A DNA stretch of 11,019 nucleotides. Origin: DATGIQ01 sp035295665. Its GTDB lineage: Bacteria > Planctomycetota > Planctomycetia > Gemmatales > Gemmataceae. The translations under genes were made by a program, and so were the position numbers. Location of the stretch: contig DATGIQ010000545.1 in assembly GCA_035295665.1 (NCBI GenBank), forward strand, positions 1 through 11,019, written 5' to 3'. A model generated the notes under the pieces. It made no database searches and was not told the DNA's origin. It saw nothing but the letters and a program-made list of their open reading frames with translations. Below are positions 1-6,066 of the stretch, piece after piece (positions within the stretch are counted from its first letter, which is position 1; each line of letters begins with the position of its first letter).

Positions 1-496
1 GCGCCGGGTTGACCGTCACGACGCGCGTGGCCAAGAGGACCGAATCGGTGTAGGTGGTCTCGACGGCCTTGGCCAAGGGCACACTTCGCTTTGCCTGGAA
101 GCGAATATTGCGGCGAATTAACTGGACCTTGTCCCCGACCCGCCGGAAAATCACCACCCACTGTTCGTCAAAATTCAGCGTATGGCCGCCCAACCCCAGG
201 CCGCGGGCGATGGCCATCGGCAACAGGTAAGGCCGCTCGAACTGGTGGCTCCCGATCTCGGCATAGAGGCGGTCATCCTTCTGGTAGAGCTTGAACAGCC
301 CATCGTATTCCTTCGCCCCTTGCATGACTTTGTGGAAATCTTCGTACTTTCGGTCGGCCGGCTGGCTGGTGGAAGGACTGCCCGAGCCGCTCGCCTTGGG
401 AGCGACGGTGACCTCCTGGCTTATTGCCGTGGGATTGGCACCGGGTTCACTCAACACGAGAACACCAATCAAAGCGACGAACAAAAGGCGTTTCAT
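1..496 (-). CDS. DUF5117/DUF5118 zinc-dependent metalloprotease, N-terminal part (partial)
   Basis: The gene is open at the left window edge; 165 codons of its 5' end are visible. It begins at the ATG whose complement is at 494-496, preceded by a good Shine-Dalgarno sequence. The product starts with a Sec-type signal (MKRLLFVALIGVLVLS). A low-complexity Ser/Pro linker of about residues 30-45 follows. A segment of about residues 47-90 (YEDFHKVMQGAKEYDGLFKL, then a DDRLYAEI stretch) fits the DUF5118 domain that precedes DUF5117 in large secreted bacterial metalloproteases. The next stretch (WVVIFRRVGDKVQLIRRNIR, then TDSVLLATRVV) fits the start of DUF5117. The zinc-binding HExxH region of this family lies far downstream and is outside the window, so catalytic competence cannot be judged. 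Family members are usually 800-900 residues and exported. The physiological substrate is unknown. It diverges from the TolC gene across a 411-bp spacer. Confidence 0.8.
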   Translation of the reverse strand, partial: MKRLLFVALIGVLVLSEPGANPTAISQEVTVAPKASGSGSPSTSQPADRKYEDFHKVMQGAKEYDGLFKLYQKDDRLYAEIGSHQFERPYLLPMAIARGLGLGGHTLNFDEQWVVIFRRVGDKVQLIRRNIRFQAKRSVPLAKAVETTYTDSVLLATRVVTVNPA

Positions 497-907
497 AATG
501 CGTCCTTCCGACAGGTTGAGGAGGGTGCTCAATTGGGTATGGGCGGCACGGGTTCTGCCTTGGCTGTGTGTAGATATCTCAGCGTAGCTAAGAAAGGGAA
601 TCTAGGCAAGGATTCTTTGCTGCGCGGAAAATCGGGTTGGCAACGAAGGCGCAGGAGGCGACAGCATCTGTGGAAGGGAAGGATCAGGATCGCGGGAATT
701 CGCGGCCTTCGCCACACTGCCATGATTTGTTTCGTTGCGGTGTCGGCCTCGATTGCCAACTTTTTCGACAAAGTCGTTACGCACCTTAGAACCGGCAAGA
801 TTTTCCTGGATGACAAACTGTGAACTGCCGATATAGGCATTAGCATTTCCCGTCTTACGCTGATTTGCGCTGCGCGAGGGAGTGTCTTGTTACAGCGGGG
901 TAAACAC
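497..907. other. Divergent intergenic spacer, no gene seen
   Basis: This 411-bp region separates the leftward metalloprotease from the rightward TolC gene, so it must hold both promoters unless transcription enters from elsewhere. I find no convincing -35/-10 pair, no RNA gene and no protein with recognisable composition. Open frames crossing it on either strand give Arg/Pro-rich products without family character. The only small structure seen is an imperfect hairpin near 590-623, where AAAG and AATC pair with GATTCTTT around a two-base bulge. Its meaning is unclear. Confidence 0.5.
503..509 (-). promoter_or_regulatory. Ribosome binding site of the metalloprotease gene
   Basis: On the minus strand GGAAGGA lies 6 nt before the ATG at 496. 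It supports that start and the predicted signal peptide. Confidence 0.65.
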
Positions 908-3067
908 ATGATGCGCTGGAAACATGTCGGGGTGGGCCTGGCGCTGATTCTCGCCGGAGCGCTCGGTTGCAAACAGCAATGTTTCTTGACCGAGTGCGAC
1001 TACGAACATTACTGCAACATCGGTCTCACCAAACGGCTCGAATGCGATCCCACCGTATCCATTCAGCCGGCGACCTTGACCGTGCCAACGCCGGCCACCG
1101 TCCTCGACCCCGAACGCAAGCCACGGTACTTGTCCTTGGCGGAGGCGATTGCCCTCGCCCTGGAACAGGGCCGCGTCGGCGACCAGGATCCGACCGGCAT
1201 CACCCTGACTTCGCTGATCAACATCGGCATCCCGGCCTCGTCGGACACGATCCGGGTGCTGGCCTTGGACCCGGCCATCTCGGCGAACGATATCGAGGCC
1301 TCGCTCTCCAAGTTCGATGCCCAGTGGACCACGGCCATGAGCTGGACGACGACCGATGAACCGCTCAACGGCCTGAACCAGTTCAATACCGGAAACAGCG
1401 CCCAGTTCCAAACGTCGTTGCTCAAGCCGTTACCCACCGGTGGTGTGGCCGGCATCACGTTCAGCACCCAGTATCAGCAGCTCGCCCACCCGCCCACCGG
1501 CTTCACGCTCTTGAATCCTGACTACACGCCGCGCCTCCAGTTCCAGTTTGAGCAGCCGATCCTGCAAGGTTACGGCGTCGAGATCAACCAGTTGCGGTCC
1601 ACGCATCCCGGCAGCGTCCTGACGCCGTTCCCAACCGGTGGCCGGGTGCCGGGTATCTTGATCACGCGGCTCCGGTTCGATGAACAGCGTGCGGAATTTG
1701 AGCGCCGCGTCCATCTGATGTTGCGGAACGTGGAAACCGCGTACTGGAATCTGTACGACGCCTACTGGACCCTGTACAGCCGCGAACAGGCGTTGCGGCA
1801 AGCGTTTGAAGCATGGCGGATCAACAAGTTCCGCTTCGAGGCCGGTCGGGTCAGCATTCAGGACTTTGCCCAGACCCGCCAGCAATATGAGCTCTTCCGA
1901 AGCCAGCGCTTGGTGCAACTGGGGAGCGGCACGGCCAACGACGGCGTCCTGGAGCGGGAACGCATCCTGCGCAACCTGCTGGGCATGCCGGTCGAAGATG
2001 GCTTACGCCTCGTGCCCATCGACTCTCCGACACTGACGCCTTACCGCCCCGATTGGGCCACGGCCGTCAACGAAGCTCTCGCCCTGCGGCCGGAGCTGGT
2101 CATCGCTCGCCAAGATTTGAAGTTCCAGCAGCTCAACCTGATCAATGTCAAGAACCTGCTGCTGCCGGACCTGCGTTTCACCTCGACGTATGCCCTGAAC
2201 GGCATCGGCAAGTCGTTGGAAGGGACGGTCGATAACGCATTCCGGAGCTTGGCGTCGGACCGGTTCATCGACTGGACCGTGGGCCTACGGTTGAACTATG
2301 TGCTGGGCTACCGCGATGCCCATGCCCAGTTGCGGCAAGCCCGGCTGAACCTGGCTCGAAGCTACGCCGTTCTGCGCGAGCAAGAGACCAAGGCCCAGCA
2401 TGCCTTGGCCGTCGATTACCGTCAGCTCTTCCAGGCGTACGAGCTGATCTTGATCAACCGCGCCCAGCGCGAGGCGGCTGCGGTGCAGCTGCAAGCCCGG
2501 TTCAAGGAATTCCAGGCCGGCCGCGGTACACTCGACATCTTGCTTGAATCGCAGCGCGTCTGGGCCGATGCCCTGCGGACCGAATTCGATGCCATCACCC
2601 AGTACAACAACGCCATCGTTGGCTTCGAGTTCTCCAAGGGGACGATCATGCAGTTCGATAATGTCGTGATTGGCGAGGGGCCGTTGCCGCACTGTGCCCA
2701 GGTTCGGGCCGTGGAACACGAGCGGGAGCGAAGCCGGGCCATTCTCCTGCGGGAGCGGGCCAACCCCATTGCGACGGCATGCGACTTTGACAAAGACGCC
2801 TACGGCATCCCCGAGTTGCCGCGCGAGGAAGCACCCAGTTTGCCGAAAGTCTTCGAAGGCCAACCGCCGGTGCCGGAGATTACCGAACCGTTGCCCCAAC
2901 CGAAGCCGCTGAATCCGAAGAGTTCCAAACCGGAGGATTCTGGCAAGGCCAGCTCATCGCCAACCTCCTCTGCAGAAGGCGTACCCGGAGTTATCATCCG
3001 ATCCGAGCCGGCGCACCTTCCGGCCGCGCTCCCGGAGGCCTACCCGAATTCGGCGAAACGGCCGTAA
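908..3067 (+). CDS. TolC-family outer-membrane efflux lipoprotein
   Basis: This 719-residue outer-membrane factor would form the outer-membrane channel of a tripartite efflux or type I secretion system. The chosen start is ATG 908 (911 is equally possible). It gives a short hydrophobic leader (HVGVGLALILAGALGC) whose Cys21 fits a somewhat atypical lipobox, so the protein is probably a lipoprotein; a TTG at 887 would add seven unlikely residues. The first TolC helix motif (YLSLAEAIALALEQG) is near residue 74. The second repeat, with its Arg-Pro-Glu-Leu helix and a LLPDLRFTSTY strand, is at about 390-430. Long amphipathic helices follow, and a segment ending in GTIMQFDNVVIGEGPLP lies near 580-595. 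The tail beyond about residue 635 is Pro/Ser-rich and probably disordered. The mature N-terminus carries Cys21, 25, 30, 36 and 46, unusually many. No membrane-fusion protein or inner-membrane pump gene is adjacent, so the partner and cargo are unknown. The ribosome binding site is weak (GCGGGG about 8 nt upstream). Confidence 0.9.
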   Translation: MMRWKHVGVGLALILAGALGCKQQCFLTECDYEHYCNIGLTKRLECDPTVSIQPATLTVPTPATVLDPERKPRYLSLAEAIALALEQGRVGDQDPTGITLTSLINIGIPASSDTIRVLALDPAISANDIEASLSKFDAQWTTAMSWTTTDEPLNGLNQFNTGNSAQFQTSLLKPLPTGGVAGITFSTQYQQLAHPPTGFTLLNPDYTPRLQFQFEQPILQGYGVEINQLRSTHPGSVLTPFPTGGRVPGILITRLRFDEQRAEFERRVHLMLRNVETAYWNLYDAYWTLYSREQALRQAFEAWRINKFRFEAGRVSIQDFAQTRQQYELFRSQRLVQLGSGTANDGVLERERILRNLLGMPVEDGLRLVPIDSPTLTPYRPDWATAVNEALALRPELVIARQDLKFQQLNLINVKNLLLPDLRFTSTYALNGIGKSLEGTVDNAFRSLASDRFIDWTVGLRLNYVLGYRDAHAQLRQARLNLARSYAVLREQETKAQHALAVDYRQLFQAYELILINRAQREAAAVQLQARFKEFQAGRGTLDILLESQRVWADALRTEFDAITQYNNAIVGFEFSKGTIMQFDNVVIGEGPLPHCAQVRAVEHERERSRAILLRERANPIATACDFDKDAYGIPELPREEAPSLPKVFEGQPPVPEITEPLPQPKPLNPKSSKPEDSGKASSSPTSSAEGVPGVIIRSEPAHLPAALPEAYPNSAKRP

Positions 3068-3090
3068 CGATTAGAATGCCCCTTGGGCTA

Positions 3091-3149
3091 ACGAGCCCCG
3101 ACCGTCAGGGAGGGCGGAACCATCCTCCTGACAGTCGGGGCTCGTTTTT
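3091..3149 (+). terminator. Intrinsic terminator after the TolC gene
   Basis: Bases 3091-3102 (ACGAGCCCCGAC) pair perfectly with 3134-3145. After one C/A mismatch, 3104-3109 pair with 3127-3132, extended by a G-T pair, leaving a loop of about 15 nt. The stem is followed by a run of five T (3145-3149). The upstream side has no A-run, so it should work only for rightward transcription. It begins 23 nt after the TolC stop. Confidence 0.88.
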
Positions 3150-3177
3150 GTGAATCTTACGCCAACAGCAACTCCCG

Positions 3178-4164
3178 ATGCGAGTCTTCGTCTACGAATA
3201 CACCTGTGCCACCGACACGGCCACCGATCCCCTGGCGGCGTCGCTCCGGGCTGAAGGATCGGCGATGCTGTCAGCCCTGATGGGAGATTTTGGCCGCATT
3301 CCGGAAGTCGAGACGTTCACGCAGCAAAGCACTGCGGCGCCCGATCACGAGGAAGTCTTTCGAAACTTGGCCGCCGCAGCCGATTGGACGCTGGTGATCG
3401 CTCCGGAGTGCAACGGCATTCTGCGGACCCGTTGCCGGTGGGTTCTCGAATCGGGAGGCCGGCTGCTCGGACCTTCCCCGGCTGCTGTGGCACTCACCAG
3501 CGACAAATTGGCGCTCTGCCAACATTTACGAAAGTTGGGTGTGCCGACGCCGCAGAGCCTGCCGTTTGTTCCTGGCCATGAATGGCCCAACCTTTCTTTC
3601 CCAATGGTGTGGAAACCACGCGAAGGGGCTGGCTCGCAGGCCACGTTTCTGGTGAGGGACGAGGACGAACTCCGAGCCTGCACGATCCAAGCTCGCGCCG
3701 AAGGTTGGCAAGGAGAGTCGCTGATCCAGCCCTTTATCCCCGGCTTGTCGGCCAGTGTTGCCTTCCTGACCGGCCGGCGCTCGTGTGTTGCCTTACTGCC
3801 GGCCGAACAATGCTTGTCGGCGGATGGCCGGTTTCATTACCTGGGTGGCAAGCTCCCGTTGGCGACCGAGCTGGCCCGGCGTGCTGTGCAGCTTGCGAAG
3901 CAAGCGGTGCAAACCGTACCGAAGCCACGGGGCTATCTGGGCGTCGATGTGGTGTTGGGTGCCGATTCGGACGGCGGCAGCGATTGCGTGATCGAAATCA
4001 ACCCCCGGCCGACGACTTCCTATATCGGTCTTCGCGCCCTGGCCCAGACGAATCTGGCCGAAGTCCTGCTGCACGCCGCTGTCGGCGACGAGATTCCCCA
4101 GATCCAATGGCAAGCGGGCGCGGTCCAATTCGGTGCGGCGGGAACAGTCCAGTGGAATCGCTAA
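3178..4164 (+). CDS. ATP-grasp ligase, MfnD/OrfY-like
   Basis: This 328-residue protein belongs to the ATP-grasp superfamily, enzymes that use ATP to join a carboxylate to an amine through an acyl phosphate. The first third (residues 1-105, starting MRVFVYEYTCA) forms a pre-ATP-grasp domain. TSDKLALCQHLRKLGVPTP at 107-125 leads into the nucleotide-binding fold. FPMVWKPREGAGS (141-153) carries the ATP-binding lysine and glycine loop. QPFIPGLSASVAF lies at 184-196. GYLGVDVVLG (252-261) and VIEINPRPTTSY (271-282) carry the metal-binding Asp, Glu and Asn. The ending INPR-x-TTSY together with the N-terminus recalls the tyramine-glutamate ligase MfnD of methanofuran synthesis and its OrfY-type homologues in H4MPT-using methylotrophs and planctomycetes; this subfamily assignment is from memory. 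No other C1 gene is adjacent. An in-frame TGA at 3151 limits the start to 3178, and no Shine-Dalgarno sequence precedes it. Confidence 0.82.
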   Translation: MRVFVYEYTCATDTATDPLAASLRAEGSAMLSALMGDFGRIPEVETFTQQSTAAPDHEEVFRNLAAAADWTLVIAPECNGILRTRCRWVLESGGRLLGPSPAAVALTSDKLALCQHLRKLGVPTPQSLPFVPGHEWPNLSFPMVWKPREGAGSQATFLVRDEDELRACTIQARAEGWQGESLIQPFIPGLSASVAFLTGRRSCVALLPAEQCLSADGRFHYLGGKLPLATELARRAVQLAKQAVQTVPKPRGYLGVDVVLGADSDGGSDCVIEINPRPTTSYIGLRALAQTNLAEVLLHAAVGDEIPQIQWQAGAVQFGAAGTVQWNR

Positions 4165-4191
4165 ATCACCGTGCGCAGTGTTGCAGCCCAC

Positions 4192-4253
4192 AAGCCTGAC
4201 GCGCCAGCGAAGAAAGGATGGATGCCGCGGCCCTTTGCTGGCGCATCAGGCTT
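4192..4253. repeat. Imperfect 21-bp inverted repeat (planctomycete-type intergenic palindrome)
   Basis: Left arm 4192-4212 (AAGCCTGACGCGCCAGCGAAG) and right arm 4233-4253 are reverse complements at 19 of 21 positions, with one G-T pair and one C-A mismatch, around a 20-nt loop. No T-run follows on either side, so it is not a standard terminator, although it sits between convergent genes and could help end transcription. From memory, closely similar palindromes are scattered in many copies between genes of Gemmata- and Pirellula-like planctomycetes and generate spurious short ORFs. I cannot verify copy number here. Confidence 0.75.
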
Positions 4254-4688
4254 ATGGCACTCAGGGCGCCGGCTGGACGGCGTTTGGTCTTTTCCTTTTC
4301 CGCGCGCGGTTTCCAAACGGAGCATGGGGCCGATTCGCCGAAAGCCGTTGCAACCCTGGCTACGGACGCAATCGCCAAGCTCCAATGGGAGAAATCATCC
4401 GATTCGGGAAATGCTCCGATGGTTGCCCCGATCTACGCTGCGGGACGCAGCCCGGCCTGTGGGACCATGGCTGGCGTCACTGGCGACGAGTTTCCCGATC
4501 TGGTGGTGACCAACTCCGCTACTAGCACTCCCGGTATGGTCACAGTCTTGCTGGGGAACGGCAATGGCACGTTCCAATCTCTCCAAAGTTATGCCGTCGG
4601 GATGACGCTACAGGGCGTTCTGTTCGGATGGTGGGATGATTTCGAAATCGGTGGAATCACGGCGGAGCCCACGGCGTCGGCTGCTTAG
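4218..4688 (+). pseudogene. Remnant of an FG-GAP/VCBS-repeat protein
   Basis: An open frame of 156 codons contains one recognisable FG-GAP/VCBS-type repeat at 4467-4604. It reads GDEFPDLVVTNSATS, then VTVLLGNGNGTF, then LQSYAVGM, matching the family pattern of an Asp/Gly-rich turn, PDLVV, a VLLGNGDGTF strand and a YAVG ending. Downstream, DDFEIGGI is a degraded trace of the next GDFNGDG turn; upstream, sequence unlike the family starts within about 10 residues. The first part of the frame derives from the inverted repeat and has no protein character. There is no signal peptide and no second intact repeat, whereas real members are large secreted beta-propellers with many repeats. The frame ends inside the 3' end of the hydratase gene on the other strand. 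It is best read as a gene fragment left by deletion or rearrangement, not an active gene. Confidence 0.6.
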
Positions 4689-5451
4689 CAAAGAACGCGC
4701 GCAGTCCCTGCTTACACTCCTCCGTCAAACGTGGGGCCGCGCTGGCTTGGGCCGTCTCTTCCAGCGAGAGAGCTTGCCGGGAAAAGCGCTCGAGGAGCGC
4801 TTTGGTGCTCGCCAGCGCCATCGGGCCGCCCTCGGCCAGCGATCGGCACCAACGGTGGGCCTGGGGGAGGAGCTGGTCCGGATGGACGATGGCGTTGACC
4901 AGACCCACGCGAAATGCCTCGGCGGCATCCATCAGTTCCCCGGTCAGCAACAAGTGGCGTGCCGCACGCTCCCCGACATGGCGCAACAGATGGGGCATCA
5001 CCATGGCGGCGACGAGGCCGCGGCGAACTTCGGGATAGCCAATCCGGGCATGAGGCACGGCCAAGGCGAGGTCGCAAACCGTAACCAATCCCGCCCCGCC
5101 GGCCGCGGCTGCCCCATTGACGGCCGCGATGGTCGGCTTTGGCAATGTGTAAATCACGGCGAACAAGTTGCCCAGGCGCAGCGCCTCGTTCCAAATGGTG
5201 GTCTCGGTGGCCGGCGTTTGTGGCAGATTGAATGACTCCGCCAGTTCGATCAAGTCCATGCCGGCACAGAAAACCGTTCCCGCTCCTGTCAGGATGACGC
5301 ACCGGGCCGCGGGGTCCGCGCCGGCGCGGCGAAAGGCATCGATGAGTGCCGCAATCAGCTCCCGGCTGAGGGCATTCCGCTTGTCCGGCCGATTCATCGT
5401 CAACACGACCGCGGGCGCTTCGAGATGGTATTGGACCAAAGCATCACTCAT
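4657..5451 (-). CDS. Enoyl-CoA hydratase/isomerase family protein (LiuC/AtuE-like)
   Basis: This 264-residue crotonase-fold enzyme has the usual family length and most likely hydrates an unsaturated acyl-CoA. MNRPDKRNALSRELI at 19-33 is the typical N-terminal block. FCAGMDL (61-67) and NGAAAAGGAGL (112-122) form the oxyanion hole. Compared with mitochondrial crotonase, the first catalytic Glu (Glu144) is replaced by Gly120, while the second (Glu164) is kept as Glu141 in YPEVRRGL. The same pattern is typical of 3-methylglutaconyl-CoA hydratase (LiuC) and isohexenylglutaconyl-CoA hydratase (AtuE), which fits the adjacent AtuA genes. The ATG overlaps the end of the AtuA C-terminal-domain gene by 8 bp (ATGAGTGA), implying translational coupling; this is the last gene of the operon. 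The leucine versus terpenoid substrate cannot be decided from this sequence. Confidence 0.88.
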   Translation of the reverse strand: MSDALVQYHLEAPAVVLTMNRPDKRNALSRELIAALIDAFRRAGADPAARCVILTGAGTVFCAGMDLIELAESFNLPQTPATETTIWNEALRLGNLFAVIYTLPKPTIAAVNGAAAAGGAGLVTVCDLALAVPHARIGYPEVRRGLVAAMVMPHLLRHVGERAARHLLLTGELMDAAEAFRVGLVNAIVHPDQLLPQAHRWCRSLAEGGPMALASTKALLERFSRQALSLEETAQASAAPRLTEECKQGLRAFFAKQPTPWAPP

Positions 5452-5815
5452 GATTCACCGTTTGGGGGCGCAGCATGGCCGTGACATTCTCCGGCCGAGC
5501 AATCGACATCTGAAGCAAGGCCAACGCCAGCGTCTTGCCCTGCGTGTCAATCCGGAGCGATTCACTCGCTCCGCCGGCCAGCACGTCGTGGAGGACAAAA
5601 TTGAGAGCCAGCAGATTGGGCGCCTCGTAGCGGTGTACTTGCGACGGTCCCAGGTTGGCGAAATAGTCCCGGACCACATCGGTCGTCAGGTGCTGGCGCA
5701 GCCAATCGTAACCGGCTGCGGTGTAGGCGAGGATGGCGACATTGGCATGATTCCCTTTGTCGCCGCTGCGGCCATGGGCGATGCTGCTCAGTGGTATGGT
5801 CGGTCGTGCATCCAT
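5444..5815 (-). CDS. AtuA C-terminal (ferredoxin-fold) domain protein
   Basis: This small 123-residue protein corresponds to the domain found at the C-terminus of longer AtuA-family proteins and encoded separately in other genomes. The hallmark is IPLSSIAHGRSGDKGNHANV at residues 7-26, where the family shows HxRSGDKGxxxN; the remainder has YFANLGPSQVHRYEAPNLLA (about 56-75) and a LHDVLAGG element. I chose ATG 5815 because the domain begins immediately after it. A GTG at 5932 would add 39 residues without family character, and neither start has a strong ribosome binding site. It lies 251 nt after the AtuA stop and overlaps the hydratase start. It probably acts together with AtuA, whose biochemical activity is still not established; it was named from acyclic terpene utilisation in Pseudomonas. 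Confidence 0.85.
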   Translation of the reverse strand: MDARPTIPLSSIAHGRSGDKGNHANVAILAYTAAGYDWLRQHLTTDVVRDYFANLGPSQVHRYEAPNLLALNFVLHDVLAGGASESLRIDTQGKTLALALLQMSIARPENVTAMLRPQTVNHE

Positions 5816-6043
5816 TGGTAAATCTCGACGGCCTGCGCCACGAACGATTGCGGCGACAAGCAACGTTTTATGCCCTTGCCGGGGAGCGGGCAATTCACTG
5901 AAATTGGGAGCAACCTCAGGAACCATGGTCACGACCCCCGCGAGCTGCGATCCGATCGTCTGCGGGGGACGTGTCGGGCCAGCGTGTCCCGCGGAGGTTC
6001 TTCCGCTTCGTTCGGTCGTTGGCCAGGAAATGGAACCGAGCTA

Positions 6044-6060
6044 AATGATGAGGCATCATT
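6044..6060. repeat. Short perfect hairpin just after the AtuA stop, inside an 8-bp direct repeat
   Basis: AATGATG (6044-6050) and CATCATT (6054-6060) pair around a 3-nt loop, beginning 6 nt after the AtuA stop on the minus strand. It is flanked by direct copies of GAGCTAAA at 6038-6045 and 6064-6071; the second copy includes the TAG stop. No T-run follows, so termination would be weak at best. It may modulate mRNA stability between AtuA and its partner gene, or mark a small insertion. Confidence 0.4.
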
Positions 6061-6066
6061 CGGGAG

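Noticed and set aside
182..823. Open frame of 213 codons on the plus strand
   Set aside because: It runs antisense to the metalloprotease 5' end and across the spacer; the product has no family character and no ribosome binding site.
887..907. TTG start seven codons upstream for the TolC gene
   Set aside because: It would place charged residues before a good lipoprotein signal that starts at ATG 908; the ATG is the better choice.
529..972. Open frame of 147 codons on the minus strand in the divergent spacer
   Set aside because: It overlaps the TolC signal-peptide region and its product is Arg/Pro-rich without recognisable motifs.
4133..4525. Open frames over the inverted repeat (4133-4525 and 4171-4509)
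   Set aside because: They read through the palindrome and yield the kind of repeat-derived peptide (such as SLTRQRR) that I regard as spurious; they have no domain.
5816..5932. Start at GTG 5932 for the AtuA C-terminal-domain protein
   Set aside because: The added 39 residues have no family character; the conserved domain begins just after ATG 5815. The choice remains uncertain.
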